From assembly GCA_037893245.1 (NCBI GenBank), contig JBAIAA010001135.1:310001-374000 (forward strand): DNA of 64,000 bases, read 5' to 3'. Made by a program: the position numbers and the translations under genes. This DNA comes from Crossaster papposus. Lineage: Eukaryota; Echinodermata; Asteroidea; Velatida; Solasteridae. Below, in pieces: positions 1 to 10,905 of this stretch. Numbering within the stretch: the first letter of the stretch is position 1; every line of letters starts with the position of its first letter. Below the pieces are notes generated by a model, which worked only from the letters and a program-made list of their open reading frames with translations, was not told the DNA's origin and did no database searches.

Positions 1-2
1 TC

Positions 3-152
3 GACAGATTCAGTTTTTCAAGGCGCATCGATTATCCACAATGGCTCACGTGTTTAGACGACAGAGAGCTACTGCGCATGCAAAAACTGGTTCGTTTGCT
101 TGATAGTGAACTATTAACTATTGACCGCACGAGCAATTCGTTTCTCCAGTAA
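3..152 (+). pseudogene. C-terminal piece of an unrecognised Polinton-region protein
   Basis: An open frame entering from the left edge runs 49 codons to a TAA. It has protein-like composition (RIDYPQWL, then LDDRELLRMQKL) and no internal stop. I do not recognise it. Its position beside the integrase suggests it belongs to the same Polinton, but this is inference from location only. Confidence 0.3.
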
Positions 153-424
153 GTGGTGGCGAGCGGTACCAAACCCTGAGATGTGAGAGATCTTATCGCG
201 GTCGTAAATCGGGAGGCCTCCATGCCTTTACCACTGGTCATCCAGGGTCGCTAATTGGTCAGTGAATACCCTGTTGGGGATTAGCGGGCCGTTCAAACTC
301 CCGGTGACTTATTTCTCCATGATCTAAATAACAAGCATTTGTTTGATTTGGTTGTAAAGATTAGAGATAAAAATACAACAAACATCAAAACACAGAACTA
401 CCAAATTATTATGAAATACTTTAG

Positions 425-657
425 TTAACCAGTTCGCGCCGGGATTATTTTAACATCACCGAGCCGAGGGGCATGATTATTTTTAACAAAACTTGATCCG
501 AGGCAGGTTCAGGCCGGGAAGCACACCCACACATTTCCGGCCTTGCTCGCTGCTGACAGACATTTCCGGCCTTTCTCGTGGCGTGTTTATGCGTCATCCG
601 TTTTGAATCTGGGGAAAACTTTGCGTTTATATTCGTCATCCGGCGCGAACTGGTTAA
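425..657. mobile_element. TTAA-flanked MITE, copy 1
   Basis: TTAA at 425-428 and 654-657 flanks a 225-bp non-coding element whose ends are perfect inverted repeats, CCAGTTCGCGCCGG and CCGGCGCGAACTGG. A TTAA target duplication with C-rich ends fits a piggyBac-type or related TTAA-specific transposase acting in trans. A second copy in the same orientation lies at 4686-4923; both contain GCATTTCCGGCCTTG-like and GCGTCATCCGTTTTGAAT internal blocks. Confidence 0.85.
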
Positions 658-740
658 TGTCTCAAGCACATGGTGTGGTCATTTAAACAAAAAGTGTATT
701 GTTTTTGTATCAATTTCCGACGATGGTCGGCTGACTATCA

Positions 741-1436
741 TTGGAAGAAAAAAAAGTGACTTTTTTAAATTCAAGGTCGCTAGTCTGGTTTCCTTTAAGG
801 TCGCCTTTGACTTTAAGGTCGCCTTTGACTTGGCCAAAGGTTTTAAAAGTAGACGCGGGTAAAGAATTTCACGGGGAATTTTTAAAAATGATGTCAGAGA
901 AAAATGTCGCGATACAAGTGGGAGAACCGGGCAACCACAGAGCGCAGGGTATCGTCGAAAGATTTAACAGGACTTTGGCGGAGAGATTGTTTGGGCATCA
1001 ATACGCCAAAGAAATCCTTAATCCGACGGAGAGATCGCGACTCTGGGTTAAAAGATTATCCGACGTAATTAAGGCGTTACACGACGACACCACCAGATTG
1101 ATAACGACGGAAGACTACGAGCCACTCACTCCCAGGCGGGCGATGCAAGAAACGCAAGTTGGTCAAATCAGTTCTTCCGCGGACGAGGTAGAAAAAGAGT
1201 TGATAAAAAAAGGCGATCTTTTTAGATATCTTTACGCGCCCGGTGAGTTAGAGGGAGGAGAGCGCAGGCGAGCGACCGACCGTATCTGGAGTCTCGAGGT
1301 TTTTGATTTAGATCGCGCGATCAAAGACCCCAACCAACCCACTCTTTACTATCTCAAAAAAGGTCCCAATCGAAGTTTCGTTAGTCAAGAGCTTCAAGTC
1401 GTTCCACCGGACACCGAGTTACCTCCAAGTTTATAG
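741..1436 (+). pseudogene. Polinton integrase, catalytic C-terminal part
   Basis: The frame contains the last two acidic residues of an rve integrase: Asp in VDAGKEF and Glu in GIVERFNRTL. These are followed by a C-terminal stretch ending RSFVSQELQVVPPDTELPP, the type of tail seen in Polinton integrases. The N-terminal zinc-binding part is not recognisable here. It would join element ends to target DNA. It stops 125 bp before the convergent polymerase frame. Fossil copy. Confidence 0.75.
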
Positions 1437-1560
1437 TGACCAAAGGCTAGAGTAGACGTTCCATCCTGTAGTATATATAGCTTTGTGTCCAGAGGACTCA
1501 ACGACAGTTTGTTTTTAGTTATGGTGTGTAACGCGTGATTTTTTTTAGATCTGATGTACG

Positions 1561-4500
1561 TCATCTTATCGCTTTGAGAATCTTTTTTTTGTTGAGACAG
1601 TCGAGATAACGCTCGTGACTTAATTTTTTGTCGGTGACTGCTTTGGTTACTCCCTTGGCTTTTTTAAGCTCAAAGCCGTCTGTCATTAAAATTGAGTACA
1701 TCTTTGGCCTTAAGCAAACGCATTGGCTGACTGGTTTTCCCACCAAATTCGTCTTTAAATTTACCTATTACCTTTTTGTTGACGCGGTCGTACAAAGGGT
1801 GATCGGTGGGATAGTTTGACAAGTCGTACGAGTCAGAGTCTTTTTTTATATCTTCGTAAACGTCGTCCGTCTCAACGTTCAAGAGTAGACTGTCTGTGTC
1901 GGTATAAAGTAACCCTATTCGGTCTCCATAGGTTTCTTTGAGGCGGTTGTAATAAAAGTCGTACATGAGAGTTTTTGAGAGGTCTAAAATACTCACCCCC
2001 GCATAAATAGGTTTGTTTAAATAACGTCTTGGTCTTGTACATTTCGATAAACACTAGATTGCAATCGGTAAAAATCGTCGTATGTTTATAGCTCGGTTTA
2101 CGCGACAACGCTTGATATTTAGAAACTTGGTCGCAATTCTAAGTAAAAATGCCTCTGTTCTATTTCTCACGTTTTCCATCGTCTTTCCAAAAACGCTGTT
2201 GTTCATGAGCTTAAAAAAGTCCTTTTCAAAGTCAGACGTTGCGTGAGTTCTGAGTTGGGTGTTTTTGTCGATGTAAGATTGTAATACGCCAACAACCCCA
2301 GTTGAAACTCGGACAACCACTCTACTTTGATATTTTCGGGAGCCAGCGGATAATCATTGTGCCAATCGTGCAAAGCGTTGGGATAATCCAAGTCTACCTC
2401 TAAGAGACACCCTACATCGGCCGTTTCTGAGATTGACATAATGCGTTCCGTCTGAAGTCTTTGGGTTTTGCCCATTTAAGATCGGCGTAAGGTAAATATT
2501 GACTCATGGCCCAACCATACAAATTGATGGCGTCGAGATACATGATGTAAGTCGATGGTTTGTCTGGATCGTAGTCGGAAAGATATTTATTGTTTGCTTT
2601 ATAGTGCCTAGCACCACCCACGCTTGATAGTCCTCCTCTTTTTGCTTTTTCAAAAAACAAGTGTTTGTCCACATCGGTCAACAACTCGAGCTCGACGTCC
2701 GAGTGTGTTAACAACGCGTCCCACGACAACCCAGGAGAGGTGTAATAGTTAGCGGGGTCTAACTTGTAGTTCTTTTTACACACTTTTCTAAAATTTTCAA
2801 ACACACCTGCCAAAAGTATATAACGCGTCGGTGGTGACGTACAAGTCGTGATATTCACCCAAGTTTTTGACGTTAAATTCGACCCACAATTGTTGAGCCC
2901 TAGAATAATCGTCTTGCGAGATATTCGAGTCTTTGAGGCTGCTGTAAAACTCGTCGATGGGTGGTAGGTCGATCTCTTCAAACTTATCGAACGAGTCCAT
3001 ATACTCGTACGGGTAAATACCTTTTTGTAAGAGCAGGTCGACATTTTGTTTTTTGAGTAGAGTAAACGCCTCTTTTGGACACGCGTTGACTAGTTTATCC
3101 AACGACGTCGACATACATTTAAACGAGTCTATAAATCTCAGATTACCGATCGAAAACGAAATGTATTTTTCCGAGTTGCTAGGAATAAAATCGATATTTT
3201 CTTTAGTCTTGTACAAACCTTGCATGATTAAATGAGCATCGTAATTTTGTAAATTGTGAAAGATGACGGCTATCTGAGTTTTATCCGATACCACCTGCAG
3301 TTTTTAATTGCAATAAACGTGCGCGGCTCCCCTGTATCTACCCGTGATGTGACAGTGATCTCTCACCTTTCTAAATTTGTTGATACGCTTTTTACACTCG
3401 ATACACTTTGACTCTTTAAATCCCTTTTTGTTTACGTAACAACATTCTTTCTTTTCCTCGTTAGTCTTCGGTTCTTTCGGAAGCGGGCACTGACAGTTTG
3501 AGGATTAATTAGGATATATTGACTTTTCGCAAATCCAACACGTACTCGTGTTTTGGTGATCGATGTTGTCTCGCGATGTAAAGTCTATGAGCTTGGGGTT
3601 TTTAAAAACTTGATTAAACTCGTATCTTAAACGCAACGTCGAGTCTATAAATTTAGTCATGGCGTCTTTTTCTCTATAGGTCTCTTGAAATTCAAGTTTA
3701 CCGTCGTACCTTAAAGCAATCAACGAATAACCGCAAGATTTGTGAGCTTGAGTCTCCTGCGTGTTTGCCTCTTGAGGCTTTAATTTTTTTAATATCGATT
3801 CAAAGTCGGCATAAATGACAAAAGGCGCGTCTTGCGTAAACTTTTGATTTTTAAATTTTAATATCGGAGGGTCGTCTTTAAAACCTTTTGGAAAGACGAC
3901 CTTAGATGGTGCCATATCTAATCCCTCGCAATCTTGCGTATGCCTGTCCAACTTGTCTCGTGAGTTGTAGTGCGCCAAACATCTAAAACAGATGTATGTT
4001 TTATGCTTGTGTCTCGTTTGGTTCAAAAATATTCTAGATATATGTTTTATCCAACAATAGTGATTCGTGTCGTCCGAGGAAAACAACAACAGATTTATGG
4101 CTGCGGGGTCGTTGGCGTTTTTAGATAAATATAACGGTCGTACTTTAGCCTCTTCGTACGCGAACACATTTATACTCAGATTGTTTTGTCTCTCTATCTT
4201 TTCTATTTGATTGATTGGAGTAGGAAAGTCTAGGTCTTTAAAATTTAATCCATCGTTTCAGTTATCGTAAACTGACGGCCTGTCTTCGTGGATTTTAAAA
4301 TCGGGTTTGTCTTTTACTCGTTGTTTTATTTCGTCGGTATACTTGCCGAGAGCGGCTCTCAAACACCACCGTAAACATTCGTTTGTCTTTGTTTCTGACG
4401 TTAATAAAAGCCTTTTTGTTTACTAAAAAAGTCGGTAATTTTATATAAGAACTGCCGCTCATAGGTCTATAGCGGTCGATGTTGATATAAAACGCGAGTA

Positions 4501-5391
4501 TCCTAACGAGTTTCCAACCCGATCCTTGACTGGTATTTTTTGCGTGTAGTTCTTTTATTTTAAAGATTTGATCTTTGACATTTTCTTTTATCTGACTCTC
4601 GTTTAAAACAACTAGCTTTTTACTAAAAAAGGTAAAAGCGCTGGTTTCTACTAAGCCGTCTTGATTTTCTTTATCGTATTCCGCTTTAACCAGTTCGCGC
4701 CGGGATTTAACAACGCCGAGCCGACGGGCGAGATTTTTTTTAACGAAACTCGATCCGAAGCGTGTTCAGGCTGATAGTGCCGGGAAGCACACCTACGCAT
4801 TTCCGGCCTTGCGCGCTGCTGACCTACATTTCCGAACTTGAACTTGGCGTGTTTATGCGTCATCCGTTTTGAATTTTGGGAAATTTGTGCGTTTATATAC
4901 GTCATCCGGCGCGAACTGGTTAAATCCTAACTGAACTTTTATGGCCGATAGATTTCTCAGCTCTGACACAACAATTTTTTTCAATCTGCCGCACGTGCGT
5001 ATTAAAGAATTGCTCTACGTCGTTGTTAAACAATCTAGGCTTTAACTCCAAGTTTCTATAACTGTTACTAAAAGCTCTATGTACTCTAAAATCTGCCTCT
5101 TTAAAGATATCGGGTTTTTTATACGATTTAATCGCTAAAATTAAATCCTTTCGTAAAAAAAACCCTCGTTTACCAGTTGACGTAAATTGTAGCTCTTGGT
5201 CGTCTATTATTTGTTTGAGCTCATCCAGTTTCTTGCGATTTAAGTTTTAATATTTACTCTCCTCTCTTCTGATGGCGTTGATATAGTCCCGGCGTAGCTC
5301 GCGCTCTGGGATCGTGATATTATTCCGCTCCACATAATTTTGCAAGGTTGATTTTGACCCACGTCCATATCCTATCGGTGTTGGTTTCATC
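1561..5391 (-). pseudogene. Polinton protein-primed DNA polymerase B
   Basis: Read on the minus strand, the region carries polymerase family B signatures in order: an N-terminal section starting MKPTPIGYGRGSK, a C2-H-C finger-like block (CFRCLAHY...H...C) near 3930-4010, an exonuclease block with FHNLQNYDAHLI near 3210-3260, motif A (YLDAINLYGWAM) near 2510-2560, and motif C (YTDTDSL) near 1880-1900. The total of about 3.8 kb, including a 238-bp MITE, suits the usual 1,000-1,200 residue Polinton enzyme. It replicates the element using a protein primer. The copy is broken, with several breaks, and one TTAA-flanked MITE sits within its N-terminal part. Confidence 0.85.
4686..4923. mobile_element. 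TTAA-flanked MITE, copy 2, inside Polinton polymerase
   Basis: TTAA at 4686-4689 and 4920-4923 flanks a 230-bp element with the same 14-bp inverted ends as the copy at 425-657 (CCAGTTCGCGCCGG). Internal sequence matches the first copy with scattered substitutions and small indels. It lies inside the polymerase reading region, so it inserted after the Polinton did. Confidence 0.87.
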
Positions 5392-5660
5392 ATGCTTTAT
5401 AATATAAGTATTATAATATTTTTTTTATCTCACTTTTATTGAGAGTAAACCATATTAAGTATTATAATAATTTTTTTATCTCACTTTTATTAAGAGTAAA
5501 CCATATTAAGTATTATAATATTTTGTGTGAAAGAGTTGGTGTCTAAAGAAAAAAAGGTCTTATCGAAAAACTTACAGCTTCGCGATAAATACAAATTATT
5601 TCGATCGACCTCTTCCTTACGCGTCGGTGCCTCCTTTTGACTCGTTTTAAATGTTGGGGA

Positions 5661-5694
5661 AAAAAAGGGCACTCTTTTTTGAGTGCCCTTTTTT
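5661..5694. terminator. Perfect hairpin with A and T tracts, possible Polinton transcript end
   Basis: A 14-bp perfect inverted repeat (AAAAAAGGGCACTC / GAGTGCCCTTTTTT) encloses a six-T loop. It lies about 270 bp upstream of the polymerase start and just before a short plus-strand frame. Hairpins mark transcript ends in some large DNA viruses; that role here is inference. Confidence 0.35.
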
Positions 5695-5711
5695 AGAAGA
5701 AAAAAATGGTG

Positions 5712-5822
5712 CTGCTCGTACTACATTTTTAGAGAGAGAAGAGAAAACTGAGCGAGTTTTAGAAAGTGGTCTAGAAGCGGCCATCCCCTACTACTCTCGG
5801 AAGATAAAGCATTCACAGAGAT
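5712..5822 (+). pseudogene. Short open stretch, possible Polinton gene fragment
   Basis: Thirty-six codons read without interruption (start ARTTFLEREEKTERVLESG, then YYSRKI) to a TAA. The charged helical composition looks protein-like, but I do not recognise it. Right of it, 5830-6020 shows nothing identifiable. Confidence 0.2.
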
Positions 5823-6024
5823 AACAATTCATCAGGTTTAGTTGTCAAGGACCTGTCTTTAGATTTTGGGTACTTTTGCTGCGTCAAACGATAGAAATGC
5901 CCAATCAACAAAATAATGGTCTACGGTGGCTTGACCCCTTTATGCATACCCTTTGGCTCTGGGCCGGATAAACCAAACATCCAAATACGGGACCATCCAC
6001 CGAACATCTGACTAGCTTTCTCAC

Positions 6025-6180
6025 CTGTTGAATTGCAGAAGTTACCGGCCGTGCAACTGAGGCACTCCTCAACCATATTCAGCCTGGTGACCGGGCTGAA
6101 CGTCCCCTCTGGGCAGGCGTCTGGTTCCACGTTGCCCGCCATGCAGTAGTAACCAGCAGGGCACTCGTCGTTCAGGAGGC
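6025..6180 (-). CDS. Exon of a cysteine-rich GCC2/GCC3-like repeat protein
   Basis: A 156-bp minus-strand exon is bounded by acceptor TTTCACCAG and donor CAG|GTGAGA. It encodes one and a half cysteine-rich units: CPAGYYC, CPEGTFSP, then CLSCTAGNFC. The spacing matches extracellular ephrin-receptor-like GCC2/GCC3 modules found in large secreted or membrane proteins of deuterostomes. It starts with two bases completing a codon and ends one base into the next, so both flanking introns are phase 1, as usual for shuffled extracellular modules. The next exon in the 5' direction is 6761-6899. Downstream exons would lie to the left, in or beyond the Polinton. No signal peptide or membrane segment is in view. 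Confidence 0.7.
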
Positions 6181-6760
6181 CTGGTGAAATCAGGAATAAC
6201 TTATAAATAATGAATAATGCACGAAAAATAATGCACGAGTTCATCTGAGAAAACAGTCCTCAGTAACCATCAGGATATTGATTATTTAGTCACTTCTATG
6301 AATAAATGAATAATAAAAACATGCAAATAGAAAGTGAGCGTAACAAAACAAAGAGAAAATTCCCAACTTGAGTATTTATATGCTGTTCGTTATTTAACAA
6401 AATTTGGCAGATTTTGACTTGAAACCAAAACAATGAATTGGGGTAATTATGCAAAACCCTCATCCAATCGATGTATAATGAATTAGGAGTGTTTAAATGT
6501 AGTAACATCATCTCAGGTTGTTTCTGGCTTACAGAACTTACAGGCTTACAGAACTACGGCTACATCTATTGTAAGCCTGCTCACGCGTAATTGTTGTAGA
6601 CCTAAACAGTAGCCAAGAGATTCAGACGCAGCCTTACACTTTGTAACTACGTGGAATGTGCTGATTTATAATTTCTATTCTTTGATTTTGTAGATATTTG
6701 CTGCAGTATATTCTTATATCCCCCGCCCCAAAATCCAATATTATATGAGAGTATTCATAC

Positions 6761-6899
6761 CATCCATGGGCGTGGTAATGTTGGCACCTTTCCTGCAGTA
6801 GTACCCAGCCTCGCAGGGCCTGACGGAATAGACCAAGCCAGACTCGTCGCATGCCATCCCAGGCAGGCAATGGAGTGCAGTCACCTTGACTCATCAAGC
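6761..6899 (-). CDS. Upstream exon of the same cysteine-rich protein, one base out of frame
   Basis: An acceptor (CATACTAG) and donor (GATG|GTATGA) bound 139 bp. The 5' part reads LMSQGDCTP and the 3' part reads CLPGMACDESG, then RPCEAGYYCRKG, but these lie in frames one base apart. With 138 bp both introns would be phase 1, matching the 6025-6180 exon. The extra base sits between CCA and TGC. Either the gene is damaged or the assembly carries a one-base error. Family assignment is as for the neighbouring exon. The 6181-6760 interval is intron and holds nothing recognisable. Confidence 0.6.
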
Positions 6900-7004
6900 C
6901 TAGTATGGTTCAAAGAAAATGACGTTTCCTGAACGTATTATCCTGCAAACTCGATTGGCAATTATTTATTGGCATATAGAATGTTTATAACTAACAACAC
7001 ATAT

Positions 7005-7135
7005 AAAGTGCCGTGGCCTCGTGGTTGTGGGTTCGAGTCCAGCCTGGGGGGGAGGGGGGGGGGGGGAGGGGTGGGGGTGTTTGCGTGTGCCCTTAGGCAA
7101 GGCACTTTGCCACTCACACATACTTGTTTAGACCT
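7005..7135 (+). mobile_element. tRNA-derived SINE fragment
   Basis: The sequence has an A-box-like GTGGCCTCGTGG and a strong B box (GGTTCGAGTCC) with short spacing. A G-rich stretch follows, then CCTTAGGCAAGGCACTTTGCC, a body motif common in animal tRNA-derived SINEs. The short A-B distance and lack of a tRNA fold argue against a functional tRNA. Confidence 0.5.
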
Positions 7136-7304
7136 GCAAAAGTGGACCTGCATGTTTTACTGAACAACAGTGGACTTCTCTATTTTTCATGTTTTAATGA
7201 ATATTGCGATTTCCCGCAAACTAAAGACAACAAACAAGCCAACATTTCAAAAAATATATAAACAAAATTAACAATATCTTTTCTTCAAGACCTAATTTTT
7301 AACC

Positions 7305-7928
7305 TAGTAACAGTGGACGTCAGAATACACCTGTTGGAATATAAAGCTACAAAAGTGGACCACCGCGTTTTACCGTGGAAGCTCTATGGTTAGGCTATAT
7401 AACAGTGGACGTCTTCTTTATAGCATATTGTTAGCCTAATAACCGTGGACGTTAGGATACACCTGCTAGAAAATAAAGCTACAAAGGTGGACCACCCCGT
7501 TTTACCGTGGAAGCTCTATGGTTAGGCTATATAACAGTGTACGTCTTCTTTATAGCATATTGTTAGCCTAATAACCGTGGACGTCAGGATACACCTGCTA
7601 GAAAATAAAGCTGCAAAGGTGGACCACCGCGTTTTACCGTGGAAGCTCTATGGTTAGGCTATATAACAGTGGACGTCTTCTTTATAGCATATTGTTAGCC
7701 TAATAACCGTGGACGTCAGGATACACCTGCTAGAAAATAAAGCTACAAAGGTGGACCACCGCGTTTTACCGTGGAAGCTCTATGGTTAGGCTATATAACA
7801 GTGGACGTCTTCTTTATAGCATGTTGTTAGCCTAATAACCGTGGACGTCAGGATACACCCGCTAGAAAATAAAGCTACAAAGGTGGACCACCACGTTTTA
7901 CCGTGGAAGCTCTATGGTTAGGCTATAT
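7305..7928. repeat. 132-bp satellite, left block
   Basis: About 4.7 tandem units with exact 132-bp spacing: the block GCTCTATGG recurs at 7381, 7513, 7645, 7777 and 7909. Each unit holds two GTGGACGTC sites. A weaker related stretch lies at 7120-7180. The array is cut at 7928 and resumes at 10668. Confidence 0.95.
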
Positions 7929-10667
7929 CAGTCAGTCCGCAGCGCACTCGTTAATGAGGTCATATCCCGAATTTTATTTGCAGGGCCGGCGTCGCAAATC
8001 GGCCACGAGATTTACGCGAGTTATTGTTTTCACGAGCTACACGTTGCAAACGAAGCAGTGATTATCCAAGATGGCGTGGTAAGTGGAAAGCGAACGATTT
8101 TCTGAATCGAATGATATAAAATATGACGAGATTCAGTGTGTTTTTGGCAGAATTTTGTTCACTCGAAGTTCGAGTATAATTTTAAGAAATGTTGTTGTCG
8201 TGTGTTTAGTTTCTGCGCCCTGACTGGACTAACAAATATTGCCAAAAATGATCACTACACATCGATAAAGGAAGCAATGATCTTTCGTTTGATATACAAT
8301 TTAGCCTGTGGCGACATTTTTTTCATGTATTTTGCGACGATTTTCGTGCGCGCGATTTCAACTTTTTCGGCCATGTCTTTCGGCTTTACATACGCAGAAC
8401 GTACGTATTTCATTATGCACACAAGCACGTGTGTACATGTACATGTGCTGGATATGCACTAGATCAGAACCATCTAGTGCATATCCACTAATTGCACAGT
8501 AGCCAACAGAAACAGAATTAATTTTTGTTGTTTTGTGTGGCTTTATTTATATGATCAAGTTAGGTTTCTGCCTTCTTGTCATGCATACGAATTGATTTTT
8601 CTTTCATGTATAAAAACGACTTAGGTCTATGTTTTTGTTCAAAATTCTAACAAATTATTTACTAATCATAAATATAGTTACTATTATTGTGCTAAACTTC
8701 ATAGTTCCTATTTCTGTCTTCCAATATGTTTCTTATACTAGGTAGCATTCATGCCGTCCACCACCATGGCCATGCCCACCGCCATCCCCCTTGCAGCCAT
8801 CGCAGCCATCGCAGCCATCGCAGCCATTGCCAGCATGTCAGGAGCCACAGAAGGCCAAAGGCAAAGCTCTTGTCCTTGGATATTCTCTCACAAAGTATCT
8901 CAAAGAGAACATCACTACTAAAGTTGGTTGATTTGCAGGCAGTGACTCGTCGCGGTACTACAATTTCTGGCCTTAGAAAGTATCTGCTCCATCAGCATGA
9001 CATCAACTTAACAACTGTGCCTGACATTGTATTTGTAATGATTCATGTTGGGACAAATGATCTAGAGTTGGGTTTCCAAAGAAGTGTTGAAAATAGTTGA
9101 AGATTTAAATGTACTGGTGGAGGATATGCAGCACGTTCTTTGTACATGTAGGCCTACATGTAAAATGTTTTTGGATTTTAGTGTTTTAAATAATATACAT
9201 GACTTTGTGTCAGTGTTGTGCAAACACAGTGCAGCTAAAACAGATCAAAACCGAGTCTGGTCGAGTCGGGTCAGTTTGTCAAATCATCTAGGACTTAATG
9301 CCCAAAACTATGCCAACAAAGTTTTTAGCAACAATGTAAATTTGACACAAACAGCATATAACTTTATGAATGCAGATTGTATTATTTCTATTATCAGTGA
9401 TATAATTTATGTGCATTAACATTTATATTAGCAAAATTTATGTCTTATTTAAAATCTTTTGTTTTTGCAATGTTAGAAGCGGGTATACATTGTAATTTAA
9501 TATTTACAATAATTTAATGCCAAAGAAACTATGCCAAAAACATCAAGCAAAGATAAAACAAACTTTATTTACTTTTATAATAAATCTCAATGGTTTGCAC
9601 ATTGAACATTATGCCAAAGATGATGGTAGTTATCATCTTCACTATGTTGGCCATTTTTGTTGATGTTTTGACTAATTGCTAAACATTTATTATTTTATTT
9701 ACCAACCCTAATTGTTGTCATTTCTTCAATCTGTATTTATGTACCTGTAATAGCTGATGTAATTAAAATAAGTTTTAACAATTTCAGGGTTTAATTTAAC
9801 AATTTTATTCAAGCCATATAACATCAACAGGGTATATTAATGTAAGCGATAAAATTCAAGTTTCAGATAAAAAGTGCAGTTTCTTTTATAAACCAACCTC
9901 ACAATACAGATATAAATTATTGTAAACATTTTTATTTATCAATGTTATCATGTTATTTATTTTGTTATCAATAAATTTTAAACAACGACTTCATTTGTCG
10001 CTTGTTTTTTTTTTTTTGGCTGTATACATTGTATTATGCAGGCAATATTATTATTTTTTTAATCAGTCCACTGTTAAAAAAACCCTGAATAGCAGATAAA
10101 TCCTTTTCGCTTGAGCTTACAATTAAAAAAATACACAAAAAACAACTGCGTATTGAAATGTGTATGAACTACACGTTACCACGAAGCCTTTTTCAATGAC
10201 GTCATTTTCGACCAATGAGGGCGCAGGAAGACTATGGACTGTCATGGCGGGATGTTCCGTTTGTTAATTTATTGAGAACGTTATAATTTTCTGCGCCCTG
10301 ACTGGACTAAGTTAAATCAACCCCAAAACTACAGTTTTGTGATAGAATATAAAAATTATCTTTAACATCAGTGTGAAATTGGGTTGTGGCCGCTGCCAGA
10401 AAATGAACAAAATTCGTCTTTTTTTAAAGGTCAATTTGTTGGTTCGGGAGCTTTTTTTACGTTATAAATTTCACCCTCTAAATGTCATATAATTTCCAAT
10501 CTGATTTGATAATATAACAAAATGTTTCCTTATATAATATTGACAGCCAGTGAATAAAACGGATGTTTCGGACCAAATTCCAGGCGTTGTCGCCAGCTCA
10601 TTAAGTATTCAAAAACAAGGTCACGCACATAAAAGGAACGGCTTTTCAGTGCGCTGCGGACTGACTG
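7929..10667. mobile_element. 2.74-kb DNA element with 20-bp inverted ends inserted in the 132-bp satellite
   Basis: The ends are perfect inverted repeats: CAGTCAGTCCGCAGCGCACT at 7929-7948 and its complement at 10648-10667. Flanking satellite reads CTATAT on the left and TTTAACAG on the right, against an intact CTATATAACAG, which fits a 3-bp target duplication (TAT, one copy changed). That duplication size and the CAG termini fit CACTA-like or Chapaev3-like transposases, but no transposase is visible. Inside are a possible first exon (ATGGCGTG|GTAAGT near 8071), a decayed SGNH-like frame at 8720-9150, and AT-rich non-coding sequence from 9420 to 10280. Confidence 0.75.
8740..9150 (+). pseudogene. 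Decayed SGNH-hydrolase-like reading frame
   Basis: Three stretches in different frames together recall an SGNH/GDSL hydrolase-like domain of mobile elements. ALVLGYSLTKYLKENI lies near 8863 (family form LGDS, here LGYS). RRGTTISGLRKYLL lies near 8950, followed by PDIVFVMIHVGTNDLEL with the conserved GTND block. VLKIVEDLNVLVEDM follows near 9085. At least two frameshifts separate them, and the Asp-to-Tyr change hits the nucleophile motif neighbourhood. Such esterase-like domains are known in CR1-type LINE ORF1 and in some host genes; here it lies between DNA-transposon ends. A (GCAGCCATC)n run precedes it at 8793-8828. Confidence 0.55.
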
Positions 10668-10905
10668 TTTAACAGTGGACGTCTTCTTTATAGCATATTG
10701 TTAGCCTAATAACCGTGGACGTCAGGATACACCCGCTAGAAAATAAAGCTACAAAGGTGGACCACCACGTTTTACCGTGGAAGCTCTATGGTTAGGCTAT
10801 ATAACAGTGGACGTCTTCTTTATTTGTTAGCCTAATAACCCTGGACGTCAGGATGCACCTACTGGAAAATAAAGCTACAAAAGTGGACCACAGCGTATTA
10901 CCGAA
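10668..10905. repeat. 132-bp satellite, right block
   Basis: About 1.8 further units of the satellite seen at 7305-7928, resuming in register after the inserted element. The last unit is the most diverged and lacks part of the TAGCATATTG segment. Confidence 0.9.

Larger units (their letters stand above)
1..5830. mobile_element. Polinton/Maverick element, decayed, left part outside the window
   Basis: The stretch carries an rve-type integrase on the plus strand and a protein-primed family B DNA polymerase on the minus strand, arranged tail to tail. This pair is diagnostic of Polintons. No terminal inverted repeat was found, so the right edge near 5830 is only where recognisable coding sequence stops. 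The element is broken, with several breaks, and two TTAA-flanked MITEs lie inside it. It looks old. Capsid and packaging genes were not recognised; they may lie left of the window. Confidence 0.8.

Noticed and set aside
578-862. 94-codon frame running from the first MITE into the integrase region
   Set aside because: It starts inside the MITE, and most of it is not in the integrase frame.
1628-1819. Plus-strand frames between 1.6 and 3.3 kb
   Set aside because: They are shadows opposite the polymerase B region, whose motifs are on the minus strand.
7010-7050. A functional tRNA gene
   Set aside because: A and B boxes are present but no cloverleaf can be folded. The body matches a SINE.
7305-7928. 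CRISPR-like regular array
   Set aside because: The 132-bp units repeat along their whole length, with no unique spacers. The genome is animal and no cas genes are present.
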